A DNA stretch of 64,000 bases from Burkholderiaceae bacterium (GTDB taxonomy: Bacteria > Pseudomonadota > Gammaproteobacteria > Burkholderiales > Burkholderiaceae): NCBI GenBank assembly GCA_021166835.1, contig JAJPEN010000076.1, forward strand, positions 1 through 64,000, written 5' to 3'. A program made the position numbers and the translations under genes. This document shows positions 18,645-27,100 of this stretch, piece after piece (the first letter of the stretch is position 1; each line of letters opens with the position of its first letter). A model generated the notes under the pieces. It did not search any database and was not told the origin of the DNA. It worked only from the letters and a program-made list of their open reading frames with translations.

Positions 18645-18962
18645 TCAGTTCTGCTCGCCGCTCGATGCCGATACGGGAGCGAATTCGGTTACGTGCACGA
18701 CGAGCGATTTCGACTGGCGGCGACGCGGCGCGAGGAATCCGTCGACGAGGATCGATGCGCCGAGTTGCAGCCGGTCGGCGCGCGCGGCGATCGCTCCGGC
18801 GAAACGCAGCGCGACGTCGAACTCGACCTGGCGCGCCTGTCCGGCCTCGGTCGTTTCGGACCGGTGGCTCAGCCGCGCGCCGAGCATCGCGATGCCCGCC
18901 GGCGTGTAGCGCAACGCTTCGCGCTCGGTGAGGGTTCCGCTCAGCTGCACTCGATTCCGCAC
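18645..18962 (-). CDS. priB: Primosomal replication protein PriB
   Basis: A 105-residue OB-fold single-stranded-DNA-binding protein of the replication restart primosome. It starts NRVQLSGTLTEREALRYTPAG, and HRSETTEAGQARQVEFDVALRFAG follows, both typical of PriB. The start is GTG at 18962; no ATG lies nearby. The location between rpsF and rpsR is characteristic of beta- and gammaproteobacteria and supports both the name and the taxonomic placement. Confidence 0.93.
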   Translation of the reverse strand: MRNRVQLSGTLTEREALRYTPAGIAMLGARLSHRSETTEAGQARQVEFDVALRFAGAIAARADRLQLGASILVDGFLAPRRRQSKSLVVHVTEFAPVSASSGEQN

Positions 18963-19004
18963 GCCGGCCGGTTACTGCTGCGGGTTGCCGCTCGTCTGAG
19001 CGGT

Positions 19005-19424
19005 TCAGCCGGCCGCCCGCTCGCGCTCGCCCGTGCGCTCCGCCGGGCGATCGGAGCCCGGTTGCGGCGCTTCGGACGAAGCGGCCTTGCGTGCGTCTTC
19101 GCGCTGGATCTGCTTCCACATCGGCGAAGGGCCCGTTTCGGCTTTCTTCATCGCGACGACCAGGTGCCGCAGCACCGCGTCGTTGAAGCGGAACGCGTGC
19201 TCGAGTTCGTCGAGCGCGGGCTGCCCCACCTCGATGTTCATCAGCACGTAGTGCGCCTTGGCCATCTTCTGGATGGGATAGGCGAGCTGGCGGCGACCCC
19301 AGTCTTCGACCCGATGGACCTTGCCCTGCTGGGCCTCGATCATCGCCTTGTACCGCTCGAGCATCGCGGGCACCTGCTCGCTCTGGTCGGGGTGGACGAT
19401 GAGCACGATCTCGTAATGACGCAT
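19005..19424 (-). CDS. rpsF: 30S ribosomal protein S6
   Basis: A 139-residue protein that pairs with S18 on the platform of the small subunit. It begins [25 protein letters not shown], and [23 protein letters not shown] is the signature strand. The C-terminal tail (about 35 residues, charged, with repeated glutamates) is longer than in E. coli and probably disordered. A clear AGGAG site precedes the ATG at 19424; upstream in-frame starts would run into the leader. Confidence 0.97.
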   Translation of the reverse strand: MRHYEIVLIVHPDQSEQVPAMLERYKAMIEAQQGKVHRVEDWGRRQLAYPIQKMAKAHYVLMNIEVGQPALDELEHAFRFNDAVLRHLVVAMKKAETGPSPMWKQIQREDARKAASSEAPQPGSDRPAERTGERERAAG

Positions 19425-19606
19425 CGATTCTCCTGGTGCGGAGGCGAGCAGCGCGAGCCGGGAACGACCCAGCGCGACTCGACTCGAGCCCGACCGGATT
19501 CGCTTCGGGCAGCCGCCGGGGAAATCGGCGGGCCGCGCTGCAGCTTCCTTGTGGACGAAGGCCGCCGGTGTCCTGCGTCGAAGCACCGTGCGGCAAGGAA
19601 CCGGCG

Positions 19607-19635
19607 ATTATAGCGTCAGTCGAGGTAGTAGTCGA
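19607..19635 (-). promoter_or_regulatory. Candidate sigma-70 promoter of the rpsF operon
   Basis: A perfect TATAAT lies on the minus strand (plus 19607-19612), with TCGACT 17 bases upstream as a partial -35 match. Transcription would start about 170 bp before rpsF, leaving a long leader that could carry S6/S18 autoregulation. The promoter lies at the 3' end of the upstream gene. Confidence 0.5.
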
Positions 19636-20368
19636 TGGTCGAGACGACGCGCACTTTCTTGATGTGCGGCGTGCTCGCGTCGCGATCGCCGATCGAGAAC
19701 TGGCCCTGCGAGGCGCGCCGGATGCTGCCGAGGCGGCTGCCCGAGTCTTCGGCGAACTTCGTCGCCGACGCGCGCGCGTTGCGCGTGGCCTCCTCGAGCA
19801 TCGAGGGCTTGATCTCGTTGAGCTTCGTGAACAGGAACTGCGGCTGCGCGCCCTGCTCCGAGCCGAGGACGATGCCTTCGGCGCCCAGCTCGACGAGCCG
19901 GCTCATCGTCGCGCGCACGCGCTCGACGTCCGGCGTGTAGACGGTGACCGTGGCGCGCCCGGTATAGCGGAACTCGCCGCGCTGCGGATCGCCCCATTCG
20001 CGGGCCTGCTTGTCGACGACGTGCGGCGGGGAGACGCTCAACTGCTCGCGCGGAAAGCCGGCGCCGACGAGAAAGTCGAGGATGCGCTGGCTCGTGCGGT
20101 CGAGCGTGCGATACAGCGCGGCAACGTCGTTGCCGGCCGCCGAGTGCGCGATCGGCCAGATCGCGAGATCGGCCGGCACCTCGCGTTCGGACAGCCCCTT
20201 GACCTCGACGCTGCGGTCGAGCAGGCGGAAGTCGCGCACCGAGCGCGCCATCTGCCAGGCGCCGAGGACGAGCGCCAGACCCAGCAGCACGCCGAGGATC
20301 GCGGCGGCGAGCGGTCGACGGGGTGACAGGCTGCGCACGGGCGCTGGGGGCTGTGACGAGTCTTGCAT
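19616..20368 (-). CDS. SIMPL-domain protein, membrane-anchored, periplasmic
   Basis: A 250-residue protein with a single hydrophobic segment (AAAILGVLLGLALVLGAW, about residues 19-38) that anchors or exports it, followed by a SIMPL/DUF541 domain. The domain begins SVEVKGLSEREVPADLAIWPI and contains the alternating strands and repeated LNEIKPSMLEEATRNARASATKFAED helix typical of the family (BP26/OMP28 relatives). Function is unknown; such proteins form oligomeric rings in the periplasm. The ATG at 20368 precedes MQDSS. Confidence 0.86.
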   Translation of the reverse strand: MQDSSQPPAPVRSLSPRRPLAAAILGVLLGLALVLGAWQMARSVRDFRLLDRSVEVKGLSEREVPADLAIWPIAHSAAGNDVAALYRTLDRTSQRILDFLVGAGFPREQLSVSPPHVVDKQAREWGDPQRGEFRYTGRATVTVYTPDVERVRATMSRLVELGAEGIVLGSEQGAQPQFLFTKLNEIKPSMLEEATRNARASATKFAEDSGSRLGSIRRASQGQFSIGDRDASTPHIKKVRVVSTIDYYLD

Positions 20369-20464
20369 CGGCGGATGGTAGCCGAGGCGACGGGAATGGG
20401 CGACGCGGTGGGCTCGCGCGAGCACCGGGCGGCAGATCCGGCTGCCGCAGCCCACTTGCCTCGA

Positions 20465-21184
20465 TCAGCTCGCGACCGGCGGCTCCGCCTGGTCCCACCC
20501 CTCGCGGACCCCGGCGTACAGTGCCTCGAGGATCGCGCGTTCGCGCGACTCGATCGCTTCGAGAAAGCCGTGGGCGCCGCCGATCGTGCGGAAGGACTCG
20601 AAGCCGCGCACGAGGAAGTCCTGCATCTCGGACAGGCCGGCCAGCTGCGCGGGCTTCGCCATCGTCTTCAGCAGCCGTCCGATCATCGGGCGGCGCACGA
20701 GGCGATCGAGCGAATGGCCGACCGACTCGATCAGCGCGAGCTGATGCTCGCGCTCGGCGCGCGAGCCCGCCCGGCGATAGGCGTCGGCGTAGCGCGCGGC
20801 ATCGATGCGAGAGACGTCCTCTTCGGACAGCTCGCGGGCGAGCGCGAGGTCGAGCCGCTCCGACAGCGCGTCCATCTCGATCGCGTCGGCGATCGTCTCG
20901 AGCGCCGCGTCGGGCAACAGGCGCACCATCGTCGGCACCAGCCGCGCCAGTTCGGCGTCGCGCCGCGAGAAGTCCTTCGCGCCGTACAGGTCGTCGAGAA
21001 AGAAGCGGGCGGCCGCCGCGTACCGAGGGTCCCCGAGCAGGCGCCGGTGCGTGCGCGCCAGGCGCTGCGCCTGCCATTGCTTCACGGCGCCGACCGTTGC
21101 GCGCGTGCGCGCGTCGGCAGCGATCTCGCGACGCAGCCGCGCGACCTCGGCGGCACAGGTTTCCAGTCTTCGTCCCGGTTTCAT
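20465..21184 (-). CDS. FFLEELY-motif protein (function unknown)
   Basis: A 239-residue, almost entirely alpha-helical soluble protein. ARFFLDDLYGAKDFSRRDAEL near residue 60 matches the name-giving motif of this family, and RIDAARYADAYRRAGSRAERE lies in the middle. No signal peptide or enzyme motif is visible. It is oriented away from the GMC operon, sharing an 86-bp divergent region with it. Confidence 0.78.
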   Translation of the reverse strand: MKPGRRLETCAAEVARLRREIAADARTRATVGAVKQWQAQRLARTHRRLLGDPRYAAAARFFLDDLYGAKDFSRRDAELARLVPTMVRLLPDAALETIADAIEMDALSERLDLALARELSEEDVSRIDAARYADAYRRAGSRAEREHQLALIESVGHSLDRLVRRPMIGRLLKTMAKPAQLAGLSEMQDFLVRGFESFRTIGGAHGFLEAIESRERAILEALYAGVREGWDQAEPPVAS

Positions 21185-21270
21185 GGCGCGACAGTGTGCG
21201 CTGCGCGCCGCCCGAACGAAACCGCGGCATTAGAGCCGACCCTCTAGCGCCCGCGCCTAAAATCGGCGCG

Positions 21271-21765
21271 ATGGCTACACGACGCGATTTCCTGAAGCTT
21301 GGCGCCGGCAGTGCGCTGCTGCTCGGCGCCTTCGGCATCGCCTCGCGCTACGTCGGGCGCAACGGGCTCGACGACCGCCGGGAAGTGCTGCTCGCGATGA
21401 TCCCCGCCGTGCTCGACGGCGCCCTGCCTTCCGCGCCCGAGCCGCGCGCACATGCGATCTCGGCGGCGCTGGCCGGCGTCGAGACGACGATCGCGGGGCT
21501 GACGCCGGCGACGCAGGACGAACTCGCTTCGCTGTTCCTCGCGCTGGCCGCCGCGCCTTCGCGGCTGCTGCTCGCCGGGCTGGCGAAGCCGTGGCGGGAA
21601 GCCGGCGTCGACGAGGTCGCCACGGTCCTGCAGGGCTGGCGCACGCATCGGCTGACGCTGCTGCAGGGCGCCTACCAGGCGCTGCACAAATTGATCCTCG
21701 GCGCCGCCTATGCCGACGAAGCACGCTGGGCGGACATCGGCTATCCCGGTCCGCCGCGCTTCTGA
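21271..21765 (+). CDS. Tat-exported small subunit of a GMC dehydrogenase (gluconate 2-dehydrogenase subunit 3-like)
   Basis: A 164-residue protein starting with a twin-arginine signal (TRRDFLKLGAGSALLLGAFG), so it should be exported folded to the periplasm. The rest is helical and resembles subunit 3 of membrane-bound gluconate 2-dehydrogenases and related partners of GMC flavoenzymes. It is followed 11 bp later by the GMC subunit, which has no signal of its own and would be carried out by hitch-hiking. A TAAAAT box at 21258-21263, seven bases before the ATG, suggests a leaderless transcript. Confidence 0.8.
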   Translation: MATRRDFLKLGAGSALLLGAFGIASRYVGRNGLDDRREVLLAMIPAVLDGALPSAPEPRAHAISAALAGVETTIAGLTPATQDELASLFLALAAAPSRLLLAGLAKPWREAGVDEVATVLQGWRTHRLTLLQGAYQALHKLILGAAYADEARWADIGYPGPPRF

Positions 21766-21776
21766 GGAAACCGACG

Positions 21777-23432
21777 ATGAGCTTTCCCGATCCGATCGCC
21801 GAGGGCCTGCGCCGGGGCTGGGCGGTGATCGACGCCGATGCGTCGACGCTGCCCGCCGAGGCGCGGTTCGACGTGGTGATCGTCGGCACCGGCGCCGGCG
21901 GCGGAACGACGGCCGAGATCCTCGCGCACGCCGGGCTGCGCGTCCTGCTCGTCGAGGAGGGGCCGCTGCGCAGTTCGGGCGAGTTCCGCATGCGCGAAGC
22001 CGAGGCGTATCCGCAGCTCTATCAGGAGTCGGCGGCGCGGCTGACGAAGGACAAGGCGATCGGCATCCTGCAGGGCCGCTGCGTCGGCGGCTCGACGACG
22101 GTGAACTGGACGTCGAGCTTTCGCACGCCGGCGGCCACCCTCGCCTTCTGGCGCGACCGCTTCGGGCTCGACGGCTTCGACGAAGCGGCGATGGTGCCGT
22201 GGTTCGACCGCATGGAGCGCCGCCTGTCGATCGCGCCATGGACGATGGCGCCGAACGAGAACAACGATGTCCTGCGGCGCGGTGCCGAGCGCCTCGGGCT
22301 GCGCGCTGCGCCGATCGCGCGCAACGTGCGCGGCTGCCTGAATCTGGGCTACTGCGGCGTAGGCTGCCCGACCAACGCGAAGCAGTCGATGCTGGTGACG
22401 ACGATCCCGTCGGCGCTGGAGGCCGGAGCGACGCTCTACACGCGCGCACGCGCCACGCGGCTGATCGTCGAGGGCGAACGCGCCGTCGCGCTCGAGATCG
22501 ACTGGCTCGATGCGACGGGCACGCGGCCGAGCGGGCGCCGCACGCGAGCGAAGGCGGCGCACTTCGTGCTCGCGGCCGGCGCGATCGCCTCGCCCGCGCT
22601 GCTGATGCGCTCGGGCGCGCCCGACCCGCACCGGCTGCTCGGCGCGCGCACCTTCCTGCATCCGGTCGTCGTCTCGGCCGCCGTCTTCGACCGGATCGTC
22701 GGCGGCTGGGCCGGCGCGCCGCAAAGCGTCTACGTCGACCACTTCCTGCACGATGCGCCGATCGACGGCCCGATCGGCTACAAGCTCGAGGCGCCGCCGA
22801 TCCACCCGGTGCTATTCGCGACGACGATGACCGGCTTCGGCGACGAGCATCGGCGCCGGATGCTCGACTTCGCGCGCACGCAGGCGACGATCGCGCTGCT
22901 GCGCGACGGCTTTCACGAGCGTTCGCCCGGCGGACGCGTGGAGCTGCGCGACGACGGCTCGCCGGTGCTCGATTACCCGCTCGACGACTTCGTGCTCGAA
23001 GGCGGGCGGCGCGCCCTGCTGTCGATGGCCGAGATCCAGTTCGCCGCCGGCGCGCGTACGGTGCAGCCCGCGCACGAACTGGCTTTCCCGTATCGCAGCT
23101 GGCGCGAGGCGCGCGAAGCGATCGCCGCGCTGCCGATGAAGCCGCTGCTCGCGCGCGTCGTGTCGGCGCACGTGATGGGCGGCTGCCGCTTCGGCGTGGA
23201 TGCTGCGCGCGGCGTCGTCGACCCCGACGGCGTGCACTGGCAGTGGCGCAACGTCTCGGTGCACGACGGGTCGCTGTTCCCGACCTCGATCGGCGCGAAT
23301 CCGCAGCTGTCGATCTACGGCTTCACCGCGCGACTGGCGAGCGGACTCGTGCAGCGCCTGACCGGGCGAGTGCCGCCGACGCCGCAGGCGCCGCAGAAAG
23401 CGGCGATGCAGGAAACGGCAGCGCCGCAATGA
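21777..23432 (+). CDS. GMC-family FAD oxidoreductase (alcohol/sugar dehydrogenase)
   Basis: A 551-residue flavoprotein. The FAD Rossmann motif VIVGTGAGGGTTAEILAHAGLRVLL begins near residue 30, the GGSTTVNWTSSFRTP segment is the GMC signature, and a cysteine-rich segment (RGCLNLGYCGVGCPTNAKQS) resembles that of long-chain-alcohol oxidases and cholesterol-type GMCs. The catalytic histidine region is AHVMGGCRFG, with NPQLSIYG at the end. The partner small subunit lies just upstream and a lipase overlaps its stop. A fatty alcohol or sterol-like alcohol substrate is an inference from the context. Confidence 0.87.
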   Translation: MSFPDPIAEGLRRGWAVIDADASTLPAEARFDVVIVGTGAGGGTTAEILAHAGLRVLLVEEGPLRSSGEFRMREAEAYPQLYQESAARLTKDKAIGILQGRCVGGSTTVNWTSSFRTPAATLAFWRDRFGLDGFDEAAMVPWFDRMERRLSIAPWTMAPNENNDVLRRGAERLGLRAAPIARNVRGCLNLGYCGVGCPTNAKQSMLVTTIPSALEAGATLYTRARATRLIVEGERAVALEIDWLDATGTRPSGRRTRAKAAHFVLAAGAIASPALLMRSGAPDPHRLLGARTFLHPVVVSAAVFDRIVGGWAGAPQSVYVDHFLHDAPIDGPIGYKLEAPPIHPVLFATTMTGFGDEHRRRMLDFARTQATIALLRDGFHERSPGGRVELRDDGSPVLDYPLDDFVLEGGRRALLSMAEIQFAAGARTVQPAHELAFPYRSWREAREAIAALPMKPLLARVVSAHVMGGCRFGVDAARGVVDPDGVHWQWRNVSVHDGSLFPTSIGANPQLSIYGFTARLASGLVQRLTGRVPPTPQAPQKAAMQETAAPQ

Positions 23433-24397
23433 TGCGGCGCCTGCTGACGGCACTGATCGCGTTGCTCGCGATCGGCGTCGTCGCATTCGCCGTGTGGCTG
23501 CATCGCAGCCAGGGTTGGCATCCGCTGGCCGCCTTCGGGTTCGCGCTGCTGCTGCCGCTGGCCTTCGATGCCGCGCTGCTCGGCCTGCAGTTCGTCTTCG
23601 GCGCGTGGTTCCGCGCGCAGGAGACTGCGCACGAGCGTTACGGCTTCGCCACCGCGCTGCACGCATGGGGCATGGAGATCGTCGCGTCGCTGCGCACCTT
23701 CTTCTGGGCGCAGATCCGCTACGCGAGCGCCCCGCTGCCCGGCGCCGAGCACGGCGAGCGCACGCCGGTGCTCCTCGTGCACGGCTACGTCTGCAACCGC
23801 GGCATCTGGCGCCCGTTCGCGCGGTGGCTCGCGGCGCGCGGGCATCCGGTCGAATCGGTGAACCTCGAACCGGTGTTCGGCACGATCGACGACTACGTGC
23901 CGATCGTCACCGACGGGGTGCGCCGGCTGCGCGAACGCACGGGCCGCGAGCGCATCGGCATCGTCGCGCACAGCATGGGCGGCCTCGCGGCGCGCGCATA
24001 CCTGGCGCGCGCAGGCGACGCATCGGTGTGCGCCGTCGTCACCCTCGGCTCGCCGCACGCCGGCACCTGGCTCGCGCAACTGGGCTGCGGGCGCAACGTC
24101 GCGCAGATGATGCCGGGCTCTTCGTGGCTGGAAGCGCTCGCAACACGCGAGACACAGGCCACGGGCGCGCTCTTCACGACGATCTGGTCGCCGCACGACA
24201 ACATCGTGATGCCGCAGCAGGCTTCGCAGCGGCTGGCCGGCGCGACCGCGATCGCCGTGCCGGGGCGCGGACACCTGCAGCTCGCCTACGACCCGTCGGT
24301 GTGGCGCATTGCCGCCGCAGCGCTCGATGCGCGCTGCGGCACTCTCAGAAGTGGATCCCCCGCATCATCTGCTGCAGCGCCTCCTGCTCGGGCGTGA
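23429..24397 (+). CDS. Membrane-anchored alpha/beta-hydrolase (lipase/esterase)
   Basis: A 322-residue protein with two N-terminal hydrophobic helices (about residues 3-25 and 33-58) and then a lipase domain. VLLVHGYVCNRGIW forms the oxyanion hole; the nucleophile is Ser182 in VAHSMGGLAAR; the acid and histidine are probably in SPHDNIVMP and PGRGHLQL. The ATG overlaps the GMC stop (ATGA). The C-terminal about 18 codons overlap the convergent reductase gene. It probably hydrolyses acyl esters at the inner membrane. Confidence 0.85.
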   Translation: MMRRLLTALIALLAIGVVAFAVWLHRSQGWHPLAAFGFALLLPLAFDAALLGLQFVFGAWFRAQETAHERYGFATALHAWGMEIVASLRTFFWAQIRYASAPLPGAEHGERTPVLLVHGYVCNRGIWRPFARWLAARGHPVESVNLEPVFGTIDDYVPIVTDGVRRLRERTGRERIGIVAHSMGGLAARAYLARAGDASVCAVVTLGSPHAGTWLAQLGCGRNVAQMMPGSSWLEALATRETQATGALFTTIWSPHDNIVMPQQASQRLAGATAIAVPGRGHLQLAYDPSVWRIAAAALDARCGTLRSGSPASSAAAPPARA

Positions 24398-26321
24398 CCT
24401 TCGGTTGCGCGCCGCCGGCCGCGCTCGACTCGGGGAACATGCGGAACGACGTGTTCATCACGATCTGCGCCACCCGGGGCATCAGCGCATGCAGCACTTC
24501 GCCGGCGATGCCCAGGCGCGTGGCGATGCGCACCGGCTTGTAGACGATCGCCTGCGTCACCAGGTCGGCTGCCTCCTCGGGCGTGAGCGTGGGCGCGTTG
24601 CGGTACAGGCCGGTGGGCGCGATCATCGGCGTGCGCACCAGCGGCATCGCCACCGACGTGAAGGTGATGCCCACGTCGGCGAATTCGCTCGCCGCGCAGC
24701 GCGTCCACGCATCGAGCGCGGCCTTCGAGGCGACGTAGCCGGAAAAGCGCGGCGCGTTCGTCAGCACGCCGATCGAGCTGATGTTCACCACGTGGCCGCT
24801 GCGCCGCTCGATCATCGAAGGCAGCAGGCCCATCGTGAGGCGCACGGCGCCGAAATAGTTCAGCTGCATCAGCCGCTCGAGATCGTGGAAGCGCCCGAAA
24901 GTGCTCTCGATGCCGCGGCGGATCGAACGGCCGGCGTTGTTCACCAGCACGTCGACGTGACCGAAGGTGTCGAGCAGCCAGCGCACGAAGCGGTCGCAGT
25001 CGGCAGGGTCGCTCAGGTCGCAGGCGAAGGTGACCAGTTCGTGGCCGTCGGCCTGTACGGCCGCGCGCGCGGCTTCGAGCTTCGCCGGATCGCGCCCGCA
25101 GATGATCGTCGTCGCTCCGGCGGCCGCCACGCGGCGCGCGGCGGCCAGCCCGATGCCCGACGAACCGCCGGTGATCAGCACGATCTTGCCGCCGACCTGT
25201 CCACGCAGGGTGCGATCGATCGCGAGTTCGGGATCGAGATGACGCTCCCAGTAGTCCCACAGCACCCAGGCGTAGTCGTCGAGCCGCGGGCAGGCGATGC
25301 CGGTGCCTTCGAGCGCGGCGAGCGCCTCGCGCGAGTCGAAGCGTGTCGGGTAGTTGACGAACTGCAGGATGTCGGGCGGCAACCCGAGGTCGTGCATCAC
25401 CGCATCGCGGATGCGGCGCACGGGCGCCAGCGCGAGCGCGGCGCGCCGGATGTGTCGGGGAATCAGGCCGATCAGCGCGGCATTGATGCGGATCGACATC
25501 TGCGGCGCGTGCGCGGCCTTCGCGAAGACGTTCAGCACCTCGCCCACGCGCAGCGGGTGCGGGTCGACCAGGTGGAAGCACTTGCCGTCGAGGCCGTGCG
25601 CGTGCGCGATGTGGTCCATCGCGGCGACGACATAGTCGACCGGCACGATGTTGATGCGCCCGCCCTCGATGCCGACCATCGGCATCCATTGCGGCAGGAG
25701 TCGGCGCAGTCGCTGCAGCGGCTTGAAGAAGTACATCGGGCCGTCGACCTTGTCGATCTCGCCGGTGCGCGAATCTCCGACGACCATGCCGGGACGGTAG
25801 ATGCGAAAGGGCACGCTCGACTCGCGCCGCACGATCGCCTCGGACTCGTGCTTGGTCGCGAAATACGGATGATCGAGCCCCTCGGCCTCGTCGAACATGT
25901 CCTCGCGGAACACGCCTTCGTACAGGCCGGCGGCGGCGATCGACGAGACGTGGTGCAGGCAGCCGGCGCCGATCGCCCCGGCAAAGGCGACGACGCGGCG
26001 CGTGCCCTCGACGTTGACTTCGATCTGCCGCTGCGCGTCGGCGGCGAGATCGTAGACGGCCGCCAGATGGAACAGGTGGCGGATGCGCCCCTGCAGCGCT
26101 GCGCGCGCCCGCTCGCCGATGCCCAGGCCGTCGCGCGTGAGGTCGCCCTCCACCGGCACCGCCCGCGCGCGATCGACGCCCCAGAACGCGTACAGCGCGT
26201 CCAGCCGCTCGGGCGAGGCGTCGCGCACGAGGAAATGGACGATGGCGCCGCGTCGCGCGAGCAGGCGCCGCACGAGGCGGCGGCCGATGAAGCCGGTGGC
26301 GCCGGTGACGAAGTATTCCAA
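24345..26321 (-). CDS. Two-domain SDR reductase, fatty acyl-CoA reductase type
   Basis: A 658-residue protein. The N-terminal half is an extended SDR like fatty acyl-CoA reductases (GATGFIG at 7-13, catalytic YFATK with Tyr153/Lys157, YRPGMVVGDSRTGEIDK). The C-terminal half is a classical SDR (GGSSGIG at 385-391, NNAG, Tyr529/Lys533 in YVASK). This architecture and length match the Marinobacter-type enzyme that reduces acyl-CoA via aldehyde to fatty alcohol, though related proteins without proven activity exist. I choose the TTG at 26321: GGGGAGAG lies seven bases upstream, and homologues start at this strand; an ATG at 26354 is the alternative. Confidence 0.8.
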   Translation of the reverse strand: MEYFVTGATGFIGRRLVRRLLARRGAIVHFLVRDASPERLDALYAFWGVDRARAVPVEGDLTRDGLGIGERARAALQGRIRHLFHLAAVYDLAADAQRQIEVNVEGTRRVVAFAGAIGAGCLHHVSSIAAAGLYEGVFREDMFDEAEGLDHPYFATKHESEAIVRRESSVPFRIYRPGMVVGDSRTGEIDKVDGPMYFFKPLQRLRRLLPQWMPMVGIEGGRINIVPVDYVVAAMDHIAHAHGLDGKCFHLVDPHPLRVGEVLNVFAKAAHAPQMSIRINAALIGLIPRHIRRAALALAPVRRIRDAVMHDLGLPPDILQFVNYPTRFDSREALAALEGTGIACPRLDDYAWVLWDYWERHLDPELAIDRTLRGQVGGKIVLITGGSSGIGLAAARRVAAAGATTIICGRDPAKLEAARAAVQADGHELVTFACDLSDPADCDRFVRWLLDTFGHVDVLVNNAGRSIRRGIESTFGRFHDLERLMQLNYFGAVRLTMGLLPSMIERRSGHVVNISSIGVLTNAPRFSGYVASKAALDAWTRCAASEFADVGITFTSVAMPLVRTPMIAPTGLYRNAPTLTPEEAADLVTQAIVYKPVRIATRLGIAGEVLHALMPRVAQIVMNTSFRMFPESSAAGGAQPKVTPEQEALQQMMRGIHF

Positions 26322-26470
26322 GGCGTTCTCTCCCCTTCGCTGCGGGGCGATCATTGCACACTGCCTGTTGACGATCGGCAAGGAGCTGCGCATTAGTGCG
26401 CCTCCTCTAGGGAAGCGGCCGTAGACTGCACGCGAACGGACCCGTATCGGGGCCGACAGGGAGAAGCGCA

Positions 26471-27091
26471 ATGGCGAAGAAACTGAAGGCGCTGGCCGAA
26501 GGCAAGGAAGCCAAGTCCGACTTGAACCAGCTGGCGAAGACGATCCGCGATTCGGCGCAGCAGATCTGGCTCGCCGGCCTGGGCGCGTTCGCGAAGGCGC
26601 AGGGCGAAGGCGGCAAGGTGTTCGATACGCTCGTGAAGGAAGGACTGAACCTGCAGCGACGCACGCGCGCGGCCACCGAGGAGCGGATCGGCTCGGTCGG
26701 CGAGAAGATGACGCGCGCGGCCGGCGACCTGTCGAAGCAGGCCACGCAATCGTGGGATCGCCTCGAGCAGGTGTTCGAGGATCGCGTCTCGCGCGCGCTC
26801 ACGCGGCTCGGCGTGCCGACCAGCCGGGAGATCGGCGATCTGGTTGCCCGCGTCGATGCGTTGAGCGAGGCCGTGCAGTCGCTGACCGGCGGTACCGTGA
26901 AGCGCGCGGCGCGCAAGGCGAACGCCTCCAGGGCGGCAACGCCCGGCACGAACGCGCGGGCAGCGAAGTCGGCCGCGCCGGCGGCGAAGGCGGCGAAGGC
27001 GGCGTCGGCGGCCCCGGCAGCGAAGGCGCCCGCGCGACGCACGCGCGCCGCCGCGAAGACCGCCTCGGGCGACGGCAAGGCCGCGGCCTGA
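26471..27091 (+). CDS. PHA granule-associated phasin (PhaF/PhaI type)
   Basis: A 206-residue protein. The N-terminal half has the phasin signature QIWLAGLGAFAKAQGEGGKVFDTLVKEG and a heptad coiled-coil, through which it would coat polyhydroxyalkanoate granules. The C-terminal 65 residues are an Ala/Lys/Pro-rich histone-H1-like tail (AAPAAKAAKAASAA, ARRTRAAAK), as in PhaF, which binds DNA and helps granule segregation. A GGGAGAAGC ribosome site lies just before the ATG. It is divergent from the acyl-CoA reductase gene. Confidence 0.88.
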   Translation: MAKKLKALAEGKEAKSDLNQLAKTIRDSAQQIWLAGLGAFAKAQGEGGKVFDTLVKEGLNLQRRTRAATEERIGSVGEKMTRAAGDLSKQATQSWDRLEQVFEDRVSRALTRLGVPTSREIGDLVARVDALSEAVQSLTGGTVKRAARKANASRAATPGTNARAAKSAAPAAKAAKAASAAPAAKAPARRTRAAAKTASGDGKAAA

Positions 27092-27100
27092 TGGATCGTC

